DNA of 64,000 nucleotides from Pseudorasbora parva (taxonomy: Eukaryota; Chordata; Actinopteri; Cypriniformes; Gobionidae). The notes under the pieces were generated by a model that worked only from the letters and a program-made list of their open reading frames with translations, ran no database searches and had not been told where the DNA came from. Made by a program: the position numbers and the translations under genes. Positions 31,623 to 45,269 of this stretch are shown in pieces (the stretch's first letter is position 1; the number at the start of each line of letters is the position of its first letter). Where the stretch lies: positions 24,099,774 through 24,163,773 of the forward strand of contig NC_090182.1 of NCBI RefSeq assembly GCF_024679245.1, in the 5' to 3' direction.

Positions 31623-32628
31623 TCAGTTTGAATCAGGGTAGTCATTTGGAATGAGGCATTTTATTCATCATTTTTTTTTTTTTTTATGATCAACTGTATG
31701 GGGACACCTAAACATCATACCCATTTGAGGTTTTTAAATGTTTAATTTCATAACCATGACAGTAAAATAAAAAAATACCCGAGTCCGCACTAAAAAATGA
31801 CTGCATCTAAAATGCTGAAACATTCACTTATAGCAACCTTGCAAAGATTTTTTGTGAAGACTATTTTATCACCAGATTGCATAATTTGAAAGTCAATCCA
31901 AATTTAACCAATTTCATAGATGTCACAAACATTAAATGTCTTTCCCAACAGTAGAATGAATTCTTCATGCAGTTCCCTTTTTGTGCAAAGCATTCACACC
32001 AAGGCATATTTATTTAAAACACCATTAACACATGAAAGCTTTTTGGTTTTCTCTCATAATCTGACAAGCACAGTCTCAGATGCAGCAAAGAGCTACTTTT
32101 TTCACCAGAAGGGCCACACAGCACTTGAGTGCAAGGCAAGCAACTGAAGCACTGTGCCAAGATATTTTTTGTAAAGGCCTGGGAGAGGTTACAGAGAATG
32201 AACGCTTCCTTCTAAGATCTGTTTTTGTTTAAGATGTATCTTTATGGTGTGTTATACAAATTATCTGAGAGGAAGAGGGAAAAAGAGGGACAAGGGTTAA
32301 GATGTAAGATGGGGTCAGACGGGAAAAGACAGAGGCACAAACAAAGATGCGAAATAAAGATTCCCCTTGAAAATAAACATTGTATCAATCATATTATCCT
32401 GTTCCAAACAATATTTAGTTGCAAAAAAAAAAAATGTAATTGCTATGAATTAAGTAGGAAAAAGCAGTTTTGTAGGAAGGTGACTTTATCCAATATTCAA
32501 CAAAGTGAACATGTTGAGTAAATCATATCAAATATATTATTCTGACATAAAGAAATATATATGTGAATTGGCATATGTTTGGTATTTAATTATTCTATAT
32601 GTACTTGTTTTATATAATTTGGGGTTTA

Positions 32629-33336
32629 TATACACTTTAGTGCCAAACGTAATAGGACGCCCCCTTTAAATCACTGAATTCAGGTGTTCCAATCACTTCC
32701 ATGGTCACAGGTGTATACAATCAAGTACCCGGCATGCAGACTGCTTCTACAAACATTTGTGAAAGAATGGATTGCTCTCAGGAGCTCAGTGTATTCAAGT
32801 GTGGTACTGTGATAGGTTGACACCTGTCCATTTGTGAAATTTCCTCACTACTAAATACTCCACTGTCAACTGGAAGTGGTATTATATTATGATAATTGGG
32901 AACAACAGCAATTCATCCACGAAGTGGTAGGCCATGCAAAATCACAGAGCTTCCTGTTCAAATTTGACTACACACCATGTCAGAAACCAAGGTCCATAAA
33001 GACACTGGTGAGCAAGTTTGGAGTGGAGGAACTTGACTGGCCCGCACAGAGTCCTGAACTCAACCCCATTGAACACCTTTTGATGAATTAGAGGGGAGAT
33101 TGTGAGCCAGGCCTTCTCATCCAACATCAGTGCCATGTAAGTATGCTAAAAAAAAAAAACACATAAACACACTCCTAAACATTGTGGAAAGCCTTCCCAG
33201 AAGAGTTGAAGCTGTTATAGCTGCAAAGGGTGAGCCAACTCCATATTAAACCGTGCGGATTAAGAATGAGAGGTCATTAAACTTCATGTGCATGTAAAGA
33301 CAGGCGTCCCAAAACTTGTGGCAATATAGTGTATAT
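32629..33336 (+). mobile_element. decayed Tc1/mariner-type element
   Basis: The left end TATACACTTTAGTGCCAAAC (continuing GTAATAGGACGCC) and the right end GGCGTCCCAAAACTTGTGGC, then AATATAGTGTATA, are inverse copies. The plus-strand frame at about 32950-33090 retains a transposase C-terminal block, FGVEELDWPAQSPELNPIEH, which carries the second acidic region of the DDE domain. The rest is deleted or broken. Confidence 0.85.
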
Positions 33337-33463
33337 TGTTGGTGTCACATATTTGCTTTATATATTTTTAATATGACATGTATAGTCAATGGTATAAATA
33401 AATAAATAAATAAATAAATAAATGTAAATAAACAAATAAATCTTTGCACAAATGACATGTAAG

Positions 33464-34531
33464 TTAGCCTGACAAGCCAGACCCACATCAAGATGAAGTT
33501 GGGTCTGGGAACATGGGCTTAATCCGGGGGGGCGGGATTGTGTGCCTCTGCACACAATAGGATAGTGCTACAAGCAACCAGAGCAATGAAGAAGGTGAAG
33601 CGAAGCTAGTTGACAGATATCCTTTTTTCAAAAATTAAAATTCGGTCATTAATTACTCACCCTCATGTCGTTTGATACCTGTAAGCCCTCCTTTTTTATC
33701 TTCGGAACACAAATGAAGATATTTTTGTAGTATTCCGATGGCTCAAGAAGGCCTCCATTGACACCAATGTCATTGTCAGAACCATGTCAGAATAGCTTTT
33801 GTCCACAAAAAAAAACTAAACAAATAACGATTTATATAGTGATGGGCCGATTTCAAAACAAAGCTTCCTAAAGCATCGGAGCTTAATGAATAAGCACATC
33901 CGTGTCACACCGTCAAACTGCTGAAATCACGTGACATTGGCGATCAGAATTATGAATCAATACACTGATTCATAATGGTTCGAAGCTTTGTTTTGAAATC
34001 GGCCCGTCACTATATAAGTCATTATTTAGGTTTTTTTTGCACACAAAAACTATTCTCGTCGTTTCATAAAATGATTGTAGAGCCACTGTCGTGAGATGGG
34101 CTTTGTAATTACGTCTTTTGTGCCTTTTATGGGTCTTGAGAGAGGAAATGACATTGATGTCAATGAAAGCCTTTCTGAACCATCGGATTTCAACACAAAT
34201 ATCTTCATTTGTGTTCCGAAGATGAACTGAGGTGAAGAATGACTTCAGTGCAATTATTTGTTCTTTTCTCAAAGAAAAGCTTAATTTATCGGCCAAAGCC
34301 GTTTCGAAAGACCACTGTTCGCCAGCTTCTTTGTTTTCAAATAGTACGCGGAACTGTCACAACTCTGCCATCATTATGTTAAGCTCGCCCACTGACTCTA
34401 CAGTATACACAATGTGATTGGCCTGACCAGAGTTTGTTTTTTCCAGCTCGCACGCCAACGGAAAGTTGCTAGACGAATCTGGCTGCAAATTAGATTTGCT
34501 GCCACTAGGGTGCGTCTAGATTCCTAGGCTA
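33464..34531. mobile_element. hAT-like non-autonomous element hosting a nested MITE
   Basis: Begins TTAGCCTGACAAGCC and ends TTCCTAGGCTA, flanked on both sides by the 8-bp target-site duplication CATGTAAG (33456-33463 and 34532-34539). An 8-bp duplication and TAGCCT ends fit the hAT superfamily. The interior is largely a second transposon (33625-34226). Confidence 0.85.
33625..34226. mobile_element. fold-back MITE with trimmed ends, nested in a hAT-like element
   Basis: The same family as 27466-28208: GTCATTAATTACTCACCCTC at the left, and ATTTGTGTTCCGAAGATGAA at the right mirroring ATCTTCGGAACACAAATGAA. The terminal GGGTTAGTTCACC words are missing on both sides. Confidence 0.8.
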
Positions 34532-35726
34532 CATGTAAGCTTGTTTCGAAACCAAAAAAACATTATCCAGTATATTGGAGGTTTGGAACAAAGAGGTTAT
34601 GGGAGCAAAGGGATAAGAAGGGCTATAAGGTGTGTCAGTTTCATTGAGAAAAAGAGATAAAAAAGACATTAAAAAGTCATGTAAATATAGGGAGGAAGTT
34701 GAAGGTCGATGGACGAATAAAGGCAGAATTAGTTTCAGGGAGGTATAATATGAAATAAACACTCTTGTTTCTTTTTGAAAGACTCTCATTAAAACAGTAA
34801 TCCCTTGCCACACACATACCCAGAGACAGGGCAAGGCATCCTGGGCCAATGCCAAAAGTGAGAAAGGGCTCACTGAAGACCACCCAGCTCAAGCTGTGAT
34901 ATGGGTGGCATGGAAAAACACTATGGAAATACATTCGCCTCAGACATAACAGGACAAAAAGTGATGCTCTTAGAAACACTTCACGTCCAGACTGAAATGG
35001 CTCTATGCCAGTGTTTAGATTTTATCTTTACCCTAAACTGGACCATGTCCAATGCGAAACAACCTGTGTAATTGTTTACCTTTATAAATAACTGTTTGTT
35101 TAATTCTGTTTTCTATAAAATCTGTTTTTAATAAGCTTTACTAAAACTTATAATAATAACACTTTTTGAATAACACACGGTGGGCAGATCTACAGCAGGT
35201 GTGGTCACTGACTAGAAGATACTGAGAGCTTCATTCACTCAGCAAGATCTGCAGATAAAGCCATGGAAAGATAATGACAAGAGGTGTCCACCACTACTAA
35301 AGGACTGAACTTTCACAAGGGATCAAATAGCAGGAGCTGTAATTTAGTTGTCAGTGCTGAGGTAAAATTCTAGGGTCAACAGATGTATCGAATCTCCAAT
35401 TTCCAGATCACTTTAAGTCCCCTGTGGTTTATTAAAGGCATTAAGAAGAGCTCATAGGAGGGTTCAGTCACTATGCTCCCTGTTATTCAAGCATGTACTT
35501 TATGATACTTTGAGTTTTGTTGTATCGATACTCAAATTTGTATGGAAGCCTGACAGAAATAGGTGTGTGTATAGGTGTAAGGTACAGTATATATAGGTGA
35601 TTTTTACTTATCATTGATTTCTCATAATTGTTCATTCATTACAATATGTATCCCACAATGTGACTTTACGTACAATAACATTCTAAAGTTTTTTATTAAA
35701 ATATTTTGAATAATCATTAAATTGAT

Positions 35727-35728
<2 letters not shown>

Positions 35729-35791
<63 letters not shown>
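35729..35791. repeat. (TA)n microsatellite
   Basis: About 31 TA units in glrb intron 5. Confidence 0.95.
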
Positions 35792-35793
<2 letters not shown>

Positions 35794-36335
35794 TGTTCTT
35801 TTTCTAGTAATACAAAAAATGAAAAGGAAAATGTATCAAGGGTTCCACATAAATATTAGGCAACATATTAGCATGGATTCCATAGGATCATGTGACTGAA
35901 GACTTTATTCATTATCATTTATTTATCATATAAGTATTTTTTTATCAAATAAATGCAGCCTTTGTGAGCATAAGATACTTCTTTCCAAAACATTGCTAAA
36001 TCCAACCTCAAACTTTTGTGACTTATTTCTCAGTGAGACATTGCATCTTATTTTAAACTGTATCTCACAATTTTATATATTATGGCTCGGAAACAGGCTT
36101 CCATGAATTTATGGACCTGGCTGACGCATTAATTTCAACACCTTCCGATTAAACTCCTGTCTGGTAATTTGTTCCACTTTAAAAGGCCTTGACATCTGAT
36201 AAACTCCCGTGTTTGCTTTGTTTTGATTGCTGTGGTAAATAATGCGAGTAGGTGTTACCAGCATTTAGACCTCATTTGTCAACATCCACAAAGACAGAGG
36301 TTGGGTGATTTGCAGGAAGAGACCATGAAAGTTCA

Positions 36336-36602
<267 letters not shown>

Positions 36603-36747
36603 TCACCCCAAAATTAAATTTATGTCATTAATGATTCACCCTAATGTCGTTCCACACCTGTAAGACCTCCGTTCATTTTCGGAACACAGTTTAAGATATT
36701 TTGTGTTTAGACCAAGAGATGTCTGTTCCCCCATTGAATTTATGCAC

Positions 36748-39710
36748 TAGGTATCACAATACTCAATATAATATTGAACCGTTCAGTACAGCATTCACGG
36801 TTCAATACACGCTGGTGAATAATTTCCGGTTAATTATTTCCATTTCTCTCTGTTTGAAATATTTCTCTCAGTTTATTGCGTGCGTCTGTGAGATGCGAGC
36901 AGGTCTTTAACTGACAGCAGCGCAGCCTAGTGAACAGTCAACACGCTGTCCTTAAAGGCACAGTTCACCTCTAAAATGATTTTAATAATAAAAAAAACAA
37001 AACAAAAAACACCTTTAATACAGTATTATTATTCATTCAATGTCATACTTAAATGCTACTTTACAGCTCTGAGCTGCCACTGTAAATCTTTATATATATA
37101 TTTATTTTATATTATACAATACACTGGGAATATGTTTTTTAAGTAAAGTTTTAAGTTTAAGTAAGGTTTTTCAAGGCTTTTAAGTGAAATAAAGAAAGAC
37201 TATTGCAATAAAATCATTTTCTCCTTAACCCTTTTCTGTTCCTGTCGCCTAAGAATAAAATAGCAAAAAAAACGAACCGAACCGAAAAACCGTGGTTAAA
37301 AACCGAGGTATGTATTGAACCGTGGACTAACTGTATTGTTGCATCCCTAGTAGGGTTGTGCCGATAGACGATAGTATCGTGTATCGACGATAGGCAGAGA
37401 GATCGCCGAAAGCTGAAGCTGTTGGCGATTTCAAGGCGATATTTGGCTCGTTCCCCATGAATATAATAAATAAATAAAAATTATTATTAAATTAAAATAT
37501 TATGATCATAGTTATTATTATTATTATTATCATCATCATTACATTAATTGTACTTATTCTGCTTAGCCTTACTATTCACATCAACATCAAAGCGCGTGGT
37601 GTTGCACTCACAGGCTACGTGCCGCATATATACTGCAAGTGCAACACCACACGCTTTTAAAATGTAAAAATGAGTTACTCTTCAGTGAAAAAAATGTTTT
37701 TTTAAAGACGAAAAAACTACATAGTTTCAGAATTTAATTGCAAGGTGATCAACCTAGCCCTATATTCACAAATTCACATAAGCCACGGCGAAAACGGCAT
37801 CATCATCATCAGGCTAAAGCATTTTTTTTTTCATAAATGTACATTTATTTTATACTTATAATAACACAATAACAAATTGCTATATTATAATTATAGGCTA
37901 TAGCCTATACATTTGAACAGAGCAATCAGTCAAAAAGTAAAAGCAGCTTTATTTCAAACGACTTAACGACGGAACAACAATGAACAAAAAATATTGCACT
38001 GGCCGTTAAGCTAAGATTTCTTGTTAAAGTGCAGTGAAATACTTAAATGTCAGCAGACAATGTATTTTCTAATAATGTGTTTTAGCCCTTGCCCGCTGTA
38101 TGGGCTACAGAAATAAATAGTTTATTAAAATAGACAGGCTGTGACACCAGGTTGACGGTAGCCTAAAAATAATAAATAACGAAATAGGCTTTAATAAATA
38201 AAAAAACACAATGAAAGAACTCAAATAAAACGGCAAAACAATTAAATCACCTCAAATGTATCGAATGAACTTATTGCTAAAACAAACACAAGGCCAGAAA
38301 CAATTAAGACAACAATTATTGTTATGCAATTCAGGTATCTATTCCCAAAAATGTTTTGTATAAAGAAAACCAGCTGGTTTGAGAAGGTTGCGGTGGGGAG
38401 TGTTGCCCGCTGCACTGAACACGCGTTCCGATGGAGCCCGTTTCACACATACTCCGTCTGCAGTGCGTGTGCGGTGCGTATTTTTTTCCGTATCCATGTT
38501 AACGGATGACAGCTGTCACACTGCACGCGGGTGCTGTCCGTCAGTTTGTTCCAGGAGCGGTGCGTCTGCAGCAGTGCACGGATCGTTTTCGTACCGAGGC
38601 TATTTTTTGCTGCGCTGCGTTGCTGCATTAAAACGACAGAACATTGTTCGCATTAAAATAAACAGGTAGGCTATTGACGCGAAAATCTAGTAATTTAACC
38701 ACAGATGCGTATAACTTAAAATATAGGCCTACTCTTGTTTCAAAGTCAACACATGGCTTTTTTTCTCAAGTTAAGCAAGGAAACGAGACTGCAGGATTTC
38801 CTTTAAAAGGTTTAAAAACGAAAGAAAAGACGAGAGTCGGCTGTTTTTGAATAGCCTATTGTAAGTTTCTAATTTAAAATGTTTGTGATTTAGGCTATAA
38901 CCTATGTTTAAATGTTTTGCCACTTGTGTGAGCTAAATCTAAATATGAATAAATTAATTGAATAAAATGCTGTTTATGTAGGCTAGTGACGAGCCATGTT
39001 CAGTAAAAACTTTTGGATTTTAAATAAAAAATAATGAATAAATGCTGTGTTTGTGGTATGCAACAGCGGACCAGTTGCACACGGATTGCTTCACGGATGA
39101 ACCTAAATAATACAAACACAACACATCTGGTTAACTAGAAGAGCATCATTTCGATTGTTAAATAAGAGGCGATCTGGCGCTCGTTGCCGCTGTTTTCAGT
39201 GCTGCAGATTTCTCTCGTGGCTCGTGCATGTGCAGAGCACTTTAATCTAACTTTTGTATTCGTTCCGGTAAAATCACGAAACAAAATGCACAAAAACTGT
39301 CCCTGCTCTTCATGTACAATCAATGATGATATTCGGTTTTAATGAGAAAAAAATTCGAGGATTTAAAGTGTGCAAATCTATGCCTTTATTCACGTGAAAA
39401 ATCTGGACACTAACGCTATATTGTGTTTAGATGCATCCCCTTATAATACGCCATAAAGTGTGTATCATATGCACACAAAAAACTGCGTAGCCTACCATTT
39501 GTAAGCCAAAGCTCATTTTGACGTATACATTCCACGAGATTGCACACTCGTACTATACGCATTTTCGTGAGACTGTCCCACCCACTTTTTAAAACAAAGT
39601 TATGCCACTGAATGCTCCGCCCCGACGCGATAAGATCGCGTATCGGCGATCTCACAGGCTGACGAGATGACGATTGGAAAATTAGGCATATCGCCCAACA
39701 CTAATCCCTA
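36748..39710. mobile_element. hAT-like element A (middle layer), split by element B
   Basis: Left end TAGGTATCACAATACT, right end reverse-complements to TAGGGATGCAACAATAC. Flanking 8-bp target-site duplication TTATGCAC (36740-36747) and GTATGCAC (39711-39718), one mismatch. Its own sequence is 36748-37349 plus the last bases repeated at 39704-39710; element B is inserted just inside its right end. Confidence 0.85.
37351..39703. mobile_element. hAT-like non-autonomous element B (innermost layer, 2353 bp)
   Basis: Ends TAGGGTTGTGCCGATA and, reverse-complemented, TAGTGTTGGGCGATAT. A perfect 8-bp target-site duplication, ATCCCTAG, lies at 37343-37350 and 39704-39711. No transposase frame. A GC-rich internal block at about 38374-38640 and many GATCG/CGAT words near the ends differ from the surroundings; the block may be a further insertion. 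Confidence 0.9.
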
Positions 39711-41095
39711 GTATGCACACTATACTGTCTTTTTCCAGAAAGGTAATAAAAGCATCATCAAAGTAGTTCATATGTGACATCAGTTAGTTAGTATCTTGAA
39801 GCATCGAAAATACATTTTGGTCCAAAAATATAAAAAACTACGACTTTATTCAGCATTGTCTTCTCTTCCGTATTTGTTTTCAATCTGCAAACAAAGATTC
39901 TAATGATTATGAATCAGTGAATCGATTCAGAATTCGAATAACCAATGTCACGTATTTTCGGCAGTTTGGCAGTTTGACACATGTCGATCCGAATCATGAA
40001 TCAATACGTTGATTCATAACCATTCACATTTTTGTTGGTGGATTGAAAGCAAAAACACGGAAGAGAAGACAATGCTGAATAAAGTCGTAGTTTTTGTTAT
40101 TTTCGGACCAAAATGTATTTTTGTAGATTCTAACTTACCAACTGATGTCACGGAGTACTTTGATGTTTTTATTCCCTTTCTGGACATGGGCAGTATAGTG
40201 TGCACACATTCAATGGAGGGACAGAAATCTCTCAGTCTAACTATCGTAAACTGTGTTCCGAAGAACGGAGGTCTTATGGGTGTCGAACGACATTAGGGTA
40301 AGCAATTATTGAAAGAATTTTAATTTTTGGGTGAACTAACCCTTTAAACGTTTCACAAATCTGCTGAACTGAATCAAACCTAAAAAAATCAACTATTTTG
40401 TAACACCAAAAACTTGATTCTGAGTGGGTGGGCGGTAGTTAGGAAGGCTGACACCTGTCTTTGTGTTAGGTGACAGGAACAGTGAGAAGCCTTGATTTGG
40501 ACACAAAAACAGCACATTAGTCCTTAGGGTGACAGAAGAGCCCAGGTGTCTTAGGCATCGTCATGACAACCAGCGTTTCTCACGACCTCTGAGTGATGTT
40601 TTAAAAAACGCTTGTCTCTGAAGTATCTAGGCTCCAATAATGGCTGGCATTGAAGTCGCACAGCTGCGACGCTCAGAGCTGCTCCTATTTACATTTCCAA
40701 CTATCGCAAACATCAGAGGCGTGCGGCGGGTGCTGCAATGAGGGCTCGCGCTGTATGTGAACACCTACACTGGGGAAAACACAGGGTTCGTTAAGTCAGA
40801 TTGGCCCCAGCTTCCCTGCCGGCTTGCATGAGCAAAAGTCTTTGAAGTGGCATTTTCTAGCGAAGCTTGTTTTGCTAGCACTGATACTGTAAAGACAGAT
40901 GACATGCCAAATAAAATGGCCACACTCCAGCTGCACTACTGAGTCAAGTGAATTTGGTTCCTAAGTGTTTTTGTGTGTTGTCTCTGCCTGTATGATTCAC
41001 ATTTTGGTATGTCCTGTTTTTAGTTCAGTGCTCTGACCAGGAACATTCAGGATGTATTACACACACCATGGATGGCATTGTGTCATATTTACAAG

Positions 41096-41242
41096 CAGGG
41101 GCGTGGGACTGGGGGGATAAAGGGTACTGAGTAACCAGGGCCCAAGGCAGGGAAGTCCGTTTTCTATACATACACATACATGGTACGGGGGCCCAGCAAG
41201 ATGGTTTGTACCCAGGGCCCAAAATTTGGTGCTACGCCCCTG
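41096..41242. mobile_element. 147-bp hAT-type MITE with perfect 8-bp TSD
   Basis: CAGGGGCGTGGGACTGGG at the left and GGTGCTACGCCCCTG at the right are inverted ends; TTTACAAG flanks both sides exactly (41088-41095, 41243-41250). Non-coding. Confidence 0.93.
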
Positions 41243-42685
41243 TTTACAAGTGTTGTTTTGTTGGGCTTGTCCAAATGTTAATAAAGTGCTAAATAAGCTG
41301 TGGTGGGCAAAGTGGCCTGCTTCTTACTAGTTAGGTCTCTGGAGAGGTTCTGAATAGCCTTTTTGTATTTCCGTCTCATGCCACCTGTGCATATTAAGGT
41401 TAACCACAGCAGAATGATGCAACAACAAAGTGGGACCTCATTTCCAATGCCTGGTGTCACGCAATGCTCCTGTAGAACTGACTGCAAACTATATTCAACC
41501 TATGACACCATGCAGTGCTGGGCAGAAAACACAGCCCTCTGATGTCTTTCCAGGGGAAATATTTTCAGCAGAGGTGATCTGAGACACTCATGGCATGATG
41601 GGTTGTTCATGGGTGTCACTGCTCATAAAGAGCCAGACGTAAGATTGTTGGGTCTGGAGCTGATTTTTTCCCCCTGGTGTAGTGTTAACTAAACATAGTA
41701 AGCCCAAAATAAAGCACACAGTTATGAATCCAATCATCTGTCTGGTAGGAGTTTTCCCTGAAAATCAGACTTTTTTTAAACTACACTTTGTTTTTGTTGC
41801 TGTTTTACAGACGTATATGTGTTCTTTTGATCTAATTCTTGATTTCAGCATCAATGACATTGAAATTAAAAACTGAAGATGAAAATAAATAGTGGAAGTA
41901 AGAAAAGAAAACAGCAGAATACAACTGAGGAAATTATATGTCTTAATGTGGTCAAAAGTTGGACCAAAACATTTCAAAAGTCAGGCAGCATTCAAAATCT
42001 ATAGGAGGAACTATATAGGAGGCAAAAAACAGTATGTGACAAAAGAAGTACAGTTCACAGTACTTGTAAAGAGTATGACCTAAAAAGTGAGCATATGATG
42101 GACACTTTACTATCCCATGAGGCAACAGGAGAGGATTTGTGAATGGCGGTGAAGCCTCACAACTGACGCTGGTATCGCATGATAATGGCAACGTTACGAA
42201 TGCAGTACGTCCAGATTGCATTCATACTACACACATTCATACTATATAGAACATATGTTTTATAAGTTGAGTTGTAAATTAATTACTTATTCAAAATAAG
42301 TTTCTGTACTTAAGAGAGTATGCGTGTTCATTGTAATCATTGTGTTGTCACAAACTGTGAATAATTTATATGACAAATGCCACTTTTTAACAGATTTTTT
42401 TGTCCAACTTCTTTTGATGAACATTTCAATATTCTCAGCACTTTACAAAGAAAATGAATGATTGGAAAGAACTTGCCCTGACTGGATTTTGTCATTACAT
42501 TACAGTGTAAATATGTCTGTTTTAAAACAGCAAATGTTGAGAAAATATGTAAATAATTATATACCTTTCAGAAGATGAGGTCAGTGAGATTTAAAAATAA
42601 AAAAAATGAATATATTTATTTAGCATTAAATTGTTTAATTGACAGTAAAGACTTTTATTCAAATGTATCACAGTTAACCAAAGTA

Positions 42686-43035
42686 CGACCCACTTTATAT
42701 TAGGCGGCCTTAACTACTATGTATTAACATTTAAATTAATCGTTTGATACAATGCACTTATTGTGTACATACATGTTTTTACATTGTACTTACATTTTTT
42801 AAATTAGCTGCGTGTAATTACATCTGTAATTAATGTCTGCAATTACATTTATAATTACACTGTTGACACAACCCTGCACTTAAACTTACCCATCCCACCA
42901 TACCTGTCCCTAACCTTACCCATATCCACAATAACAGCAAAAGGGTGTGCAATACAATATGAGCATAGTAAGTAAAATGCAATTCTTTTTTGATTAAAAA
43001 GTACATAGTAAGGCCACCTAATATAAAGTGGGACC
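42686..43035. mobile_element. MITE with CCCACTTTATATTAGG inverted ends
   Basis: Left GACCCACTTTATATTAGGCG (then GCCTTAACTACTATGT); right reverse-complements to GGTCCCACTTTATATTAGGT (then GGCCTTACTATGT). About 350 bp, non-coding. It lies 135 bp from glrb exon 4. Confidence 0.88.
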
Positions 43036-43167
43036 CAAAATGATTAAGCAACATAACTGTTTTCAACATTGATAATAATAAGAAATGTTTCTTCTATTGG
43101 CATATTTCTAAAGGATCATCTGACACTGAAGACTGGGGTAGTGATGTGTGGATGTGCATGATAGTTA

Positions 43168-43275
<108 letters not shown>

Positions 43276-43974
43276 TCAATCACATCTATCAAACAAGACG
43301 CCACAAAAGTCATTCTAACATTTTTAGCAGTGCACTTTCTCACAGACTATTATGGGTAACATTAACTGTTTGGTTTATACCATGAAGCATATGTTTGCAC
43401 TTTATATATACTACATGGAAAGCATGGCATTATAGGAAAATGCTCCGACTGCTTCTATTTCTATTCCCAAGATGATTATGTTGACTTTAATGACTGCCAG
43501 GACCTTTCATCTCGCTCAGATATGAAGAGCAGCTGGCTGGCCATAGAGACTAATAACACTGAATCATACAGTGAGCTCTTAACACTCAGACCACATCAAG
43601 GCCCACGTTTACACTGAATGCCAAAGAGCAGGAGGCTACAGAGGTTCTCAATCTTTACAACTTGCTTCATTATATCTGGAACGGCTGCCAACAGTAGCAT
43701 AACCTAGAATTATCCATCTGCCACAATGTATATACATGCAATAAAACATGATTTGTTATTTAATAATTGTACATAAATATATTTATTTACAGGAGGGCAT
43801 GCCTAGTGCAAAAATAGCAAGTGAACAAGAAAAAGCCAAATATAAGTAAACAGTACAAACAGAAGAATATATTAATACTATTTGAAGTTTGATGGTTGTG
43901 AACCTTGTGGTGTTTCAATACAGCTTGAAGATTTTTAAGTCTGAAAGTTACATGGATGCAAAAGTGTTCTGTGT

Positions 43975-44505
43975 GGTTGCTAGGCAGTTGCATTGTGGTT
44001 GCTATGGGGATTCTGGGTTGTTTCTAGGCTGTTGCTGAGGTAGGTGGTTTTGAGTGTTAGCTAGGCAGTTGTTAGGGGGTTCTCGATGGTTGGTAGGGCA
44101 TTGGTAGGTGGTTGCTAGGCCATTCTGAGTGGTTGCTGGGCAGTATGGTGGCTTCTGGAGCATAGCTAAATAAACAGATAAAGACCATGTGACAGATAGA
44201 CATGACAACCTCTTTTTAATAATAATTGTTAGGCTGTTGCTAGGTACTTAATGGCTTTTTTCTAGGTGATTGCTAGGAGATTCTGGGTTGTTGCTAGACT
44301 GATCTGAGATGTTCTGTGTTAGTGGTAAGCAGTTGCTATGGTGTTCAAGTGGTTTCTAGGTCACTGGTAAGTGGTCTCTAGTTGGTTGCTAGAGTTCTGG
44401 GTGGTAACTAGGCAGTTGTTTGGGAGTGCTAGGTGGTTGCTATAGCAAGCTGCTATATGGGGTTCGTTCTGAGTGGTGGCTAGGGTGTTTTGGGTGGCTT
44501 CTGCT
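43975..44505. repeat. degenerate GGTTGCTAGG-type minisatellite
   Basis: Many imperfect copies of a roughly 20-25-bp unit around GTTGCTAGGCAGTTGCT and TTCTGGGTTGTTGCTAG, interrupted by a non-repeat stretch at about 44160-44225 and resuming afterwards. Confidence 0.8.
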
Positions 44506-44564
44506 AGATAGACAGATAGCTGAGATAGATGAGAGAGTGTCTTGATAATAATTATATATATTTA

Positions 44565-45265
44565 TTAGGAGCAATTGGCTAGTACCGGACTGGAACTCAT
44601 GGCATAGATTCAACATGGTGCTGGAATCATTCCTCAGAGATGTTGGTCCAAATTGACAAAATAGCAGATTGCAGATACACAGTTGCTGCATATTTTTGGC
44701 TGCACATCCATGATGTGAATCTCCCATTCCACCACATGCCAAAGGTGCTCTATTGGATTGAGACTGGTAACTGTAGAGGTCATTTGAGTTTAGTGAACTG
44801 TCATGTTCAAGAAACCTGTTTGAGATTATTTGAGTTGTGTGACATGGTGTGTTATCCTGCTTAAAGTAGCAATCAGAAGATGGGTACACTGTGGTCATAA
44901 AGAGATGGGTCAGCAACAATACTCAGGTTGGCTGTGGTGTTTAAAAGATGCTCAATTTGTACTAAGGGGCTCAATGTGTGCCAGGAAAATATCCCCCACA
45001 CCATTACACCACCATCCCCAGCCTGAAAGTTGATACAAGGCAGGGTGGATATGTGCTTTCATTTTGTTTATCCCATATTCTGACCCTACCATCTGAATGT
45101 CACAGCAAATATCAAGACTTATCAGACCAGACAACATTTTTCCAATCTTCTATTGTCCAATTTTTGGTGAACATACAGGGTTTTATTGTGCGAATATTGT
45201 AGCCTCAGACAGGAGTGGAACCTGATATGGTTATCTGTTGCTGTTGACCATTTTTAAGGTTTGAC
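44565..45265 (-). pseudogene. Tc1-like transposase relic, family 1
   Basis: Minus-strand remains of a Tc1-type transposase: a WTIEDWKNVVWSDKS-like catalytic block is readable near 45165-45120 with stops, and further on FKQDNTPCHTTQIISNRFLE, the block preceding the second catalytic residue (44860-44800). After that the frame is lost. The normal NPIE segment is altered by a shift. No terminal inverted repeat was identified. Confidence 0.75.
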
Positions 45266-45269
45266 TTGT

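Noticed and set aside
38374..38640. GC-rich block inside hAT-like element B, considered as an exon or CpG island of a host gene
   Set aside because: It lies within a transposon bounded by a perfect target duplication and has no conserved protein or splice signals; it may be a further insertion.
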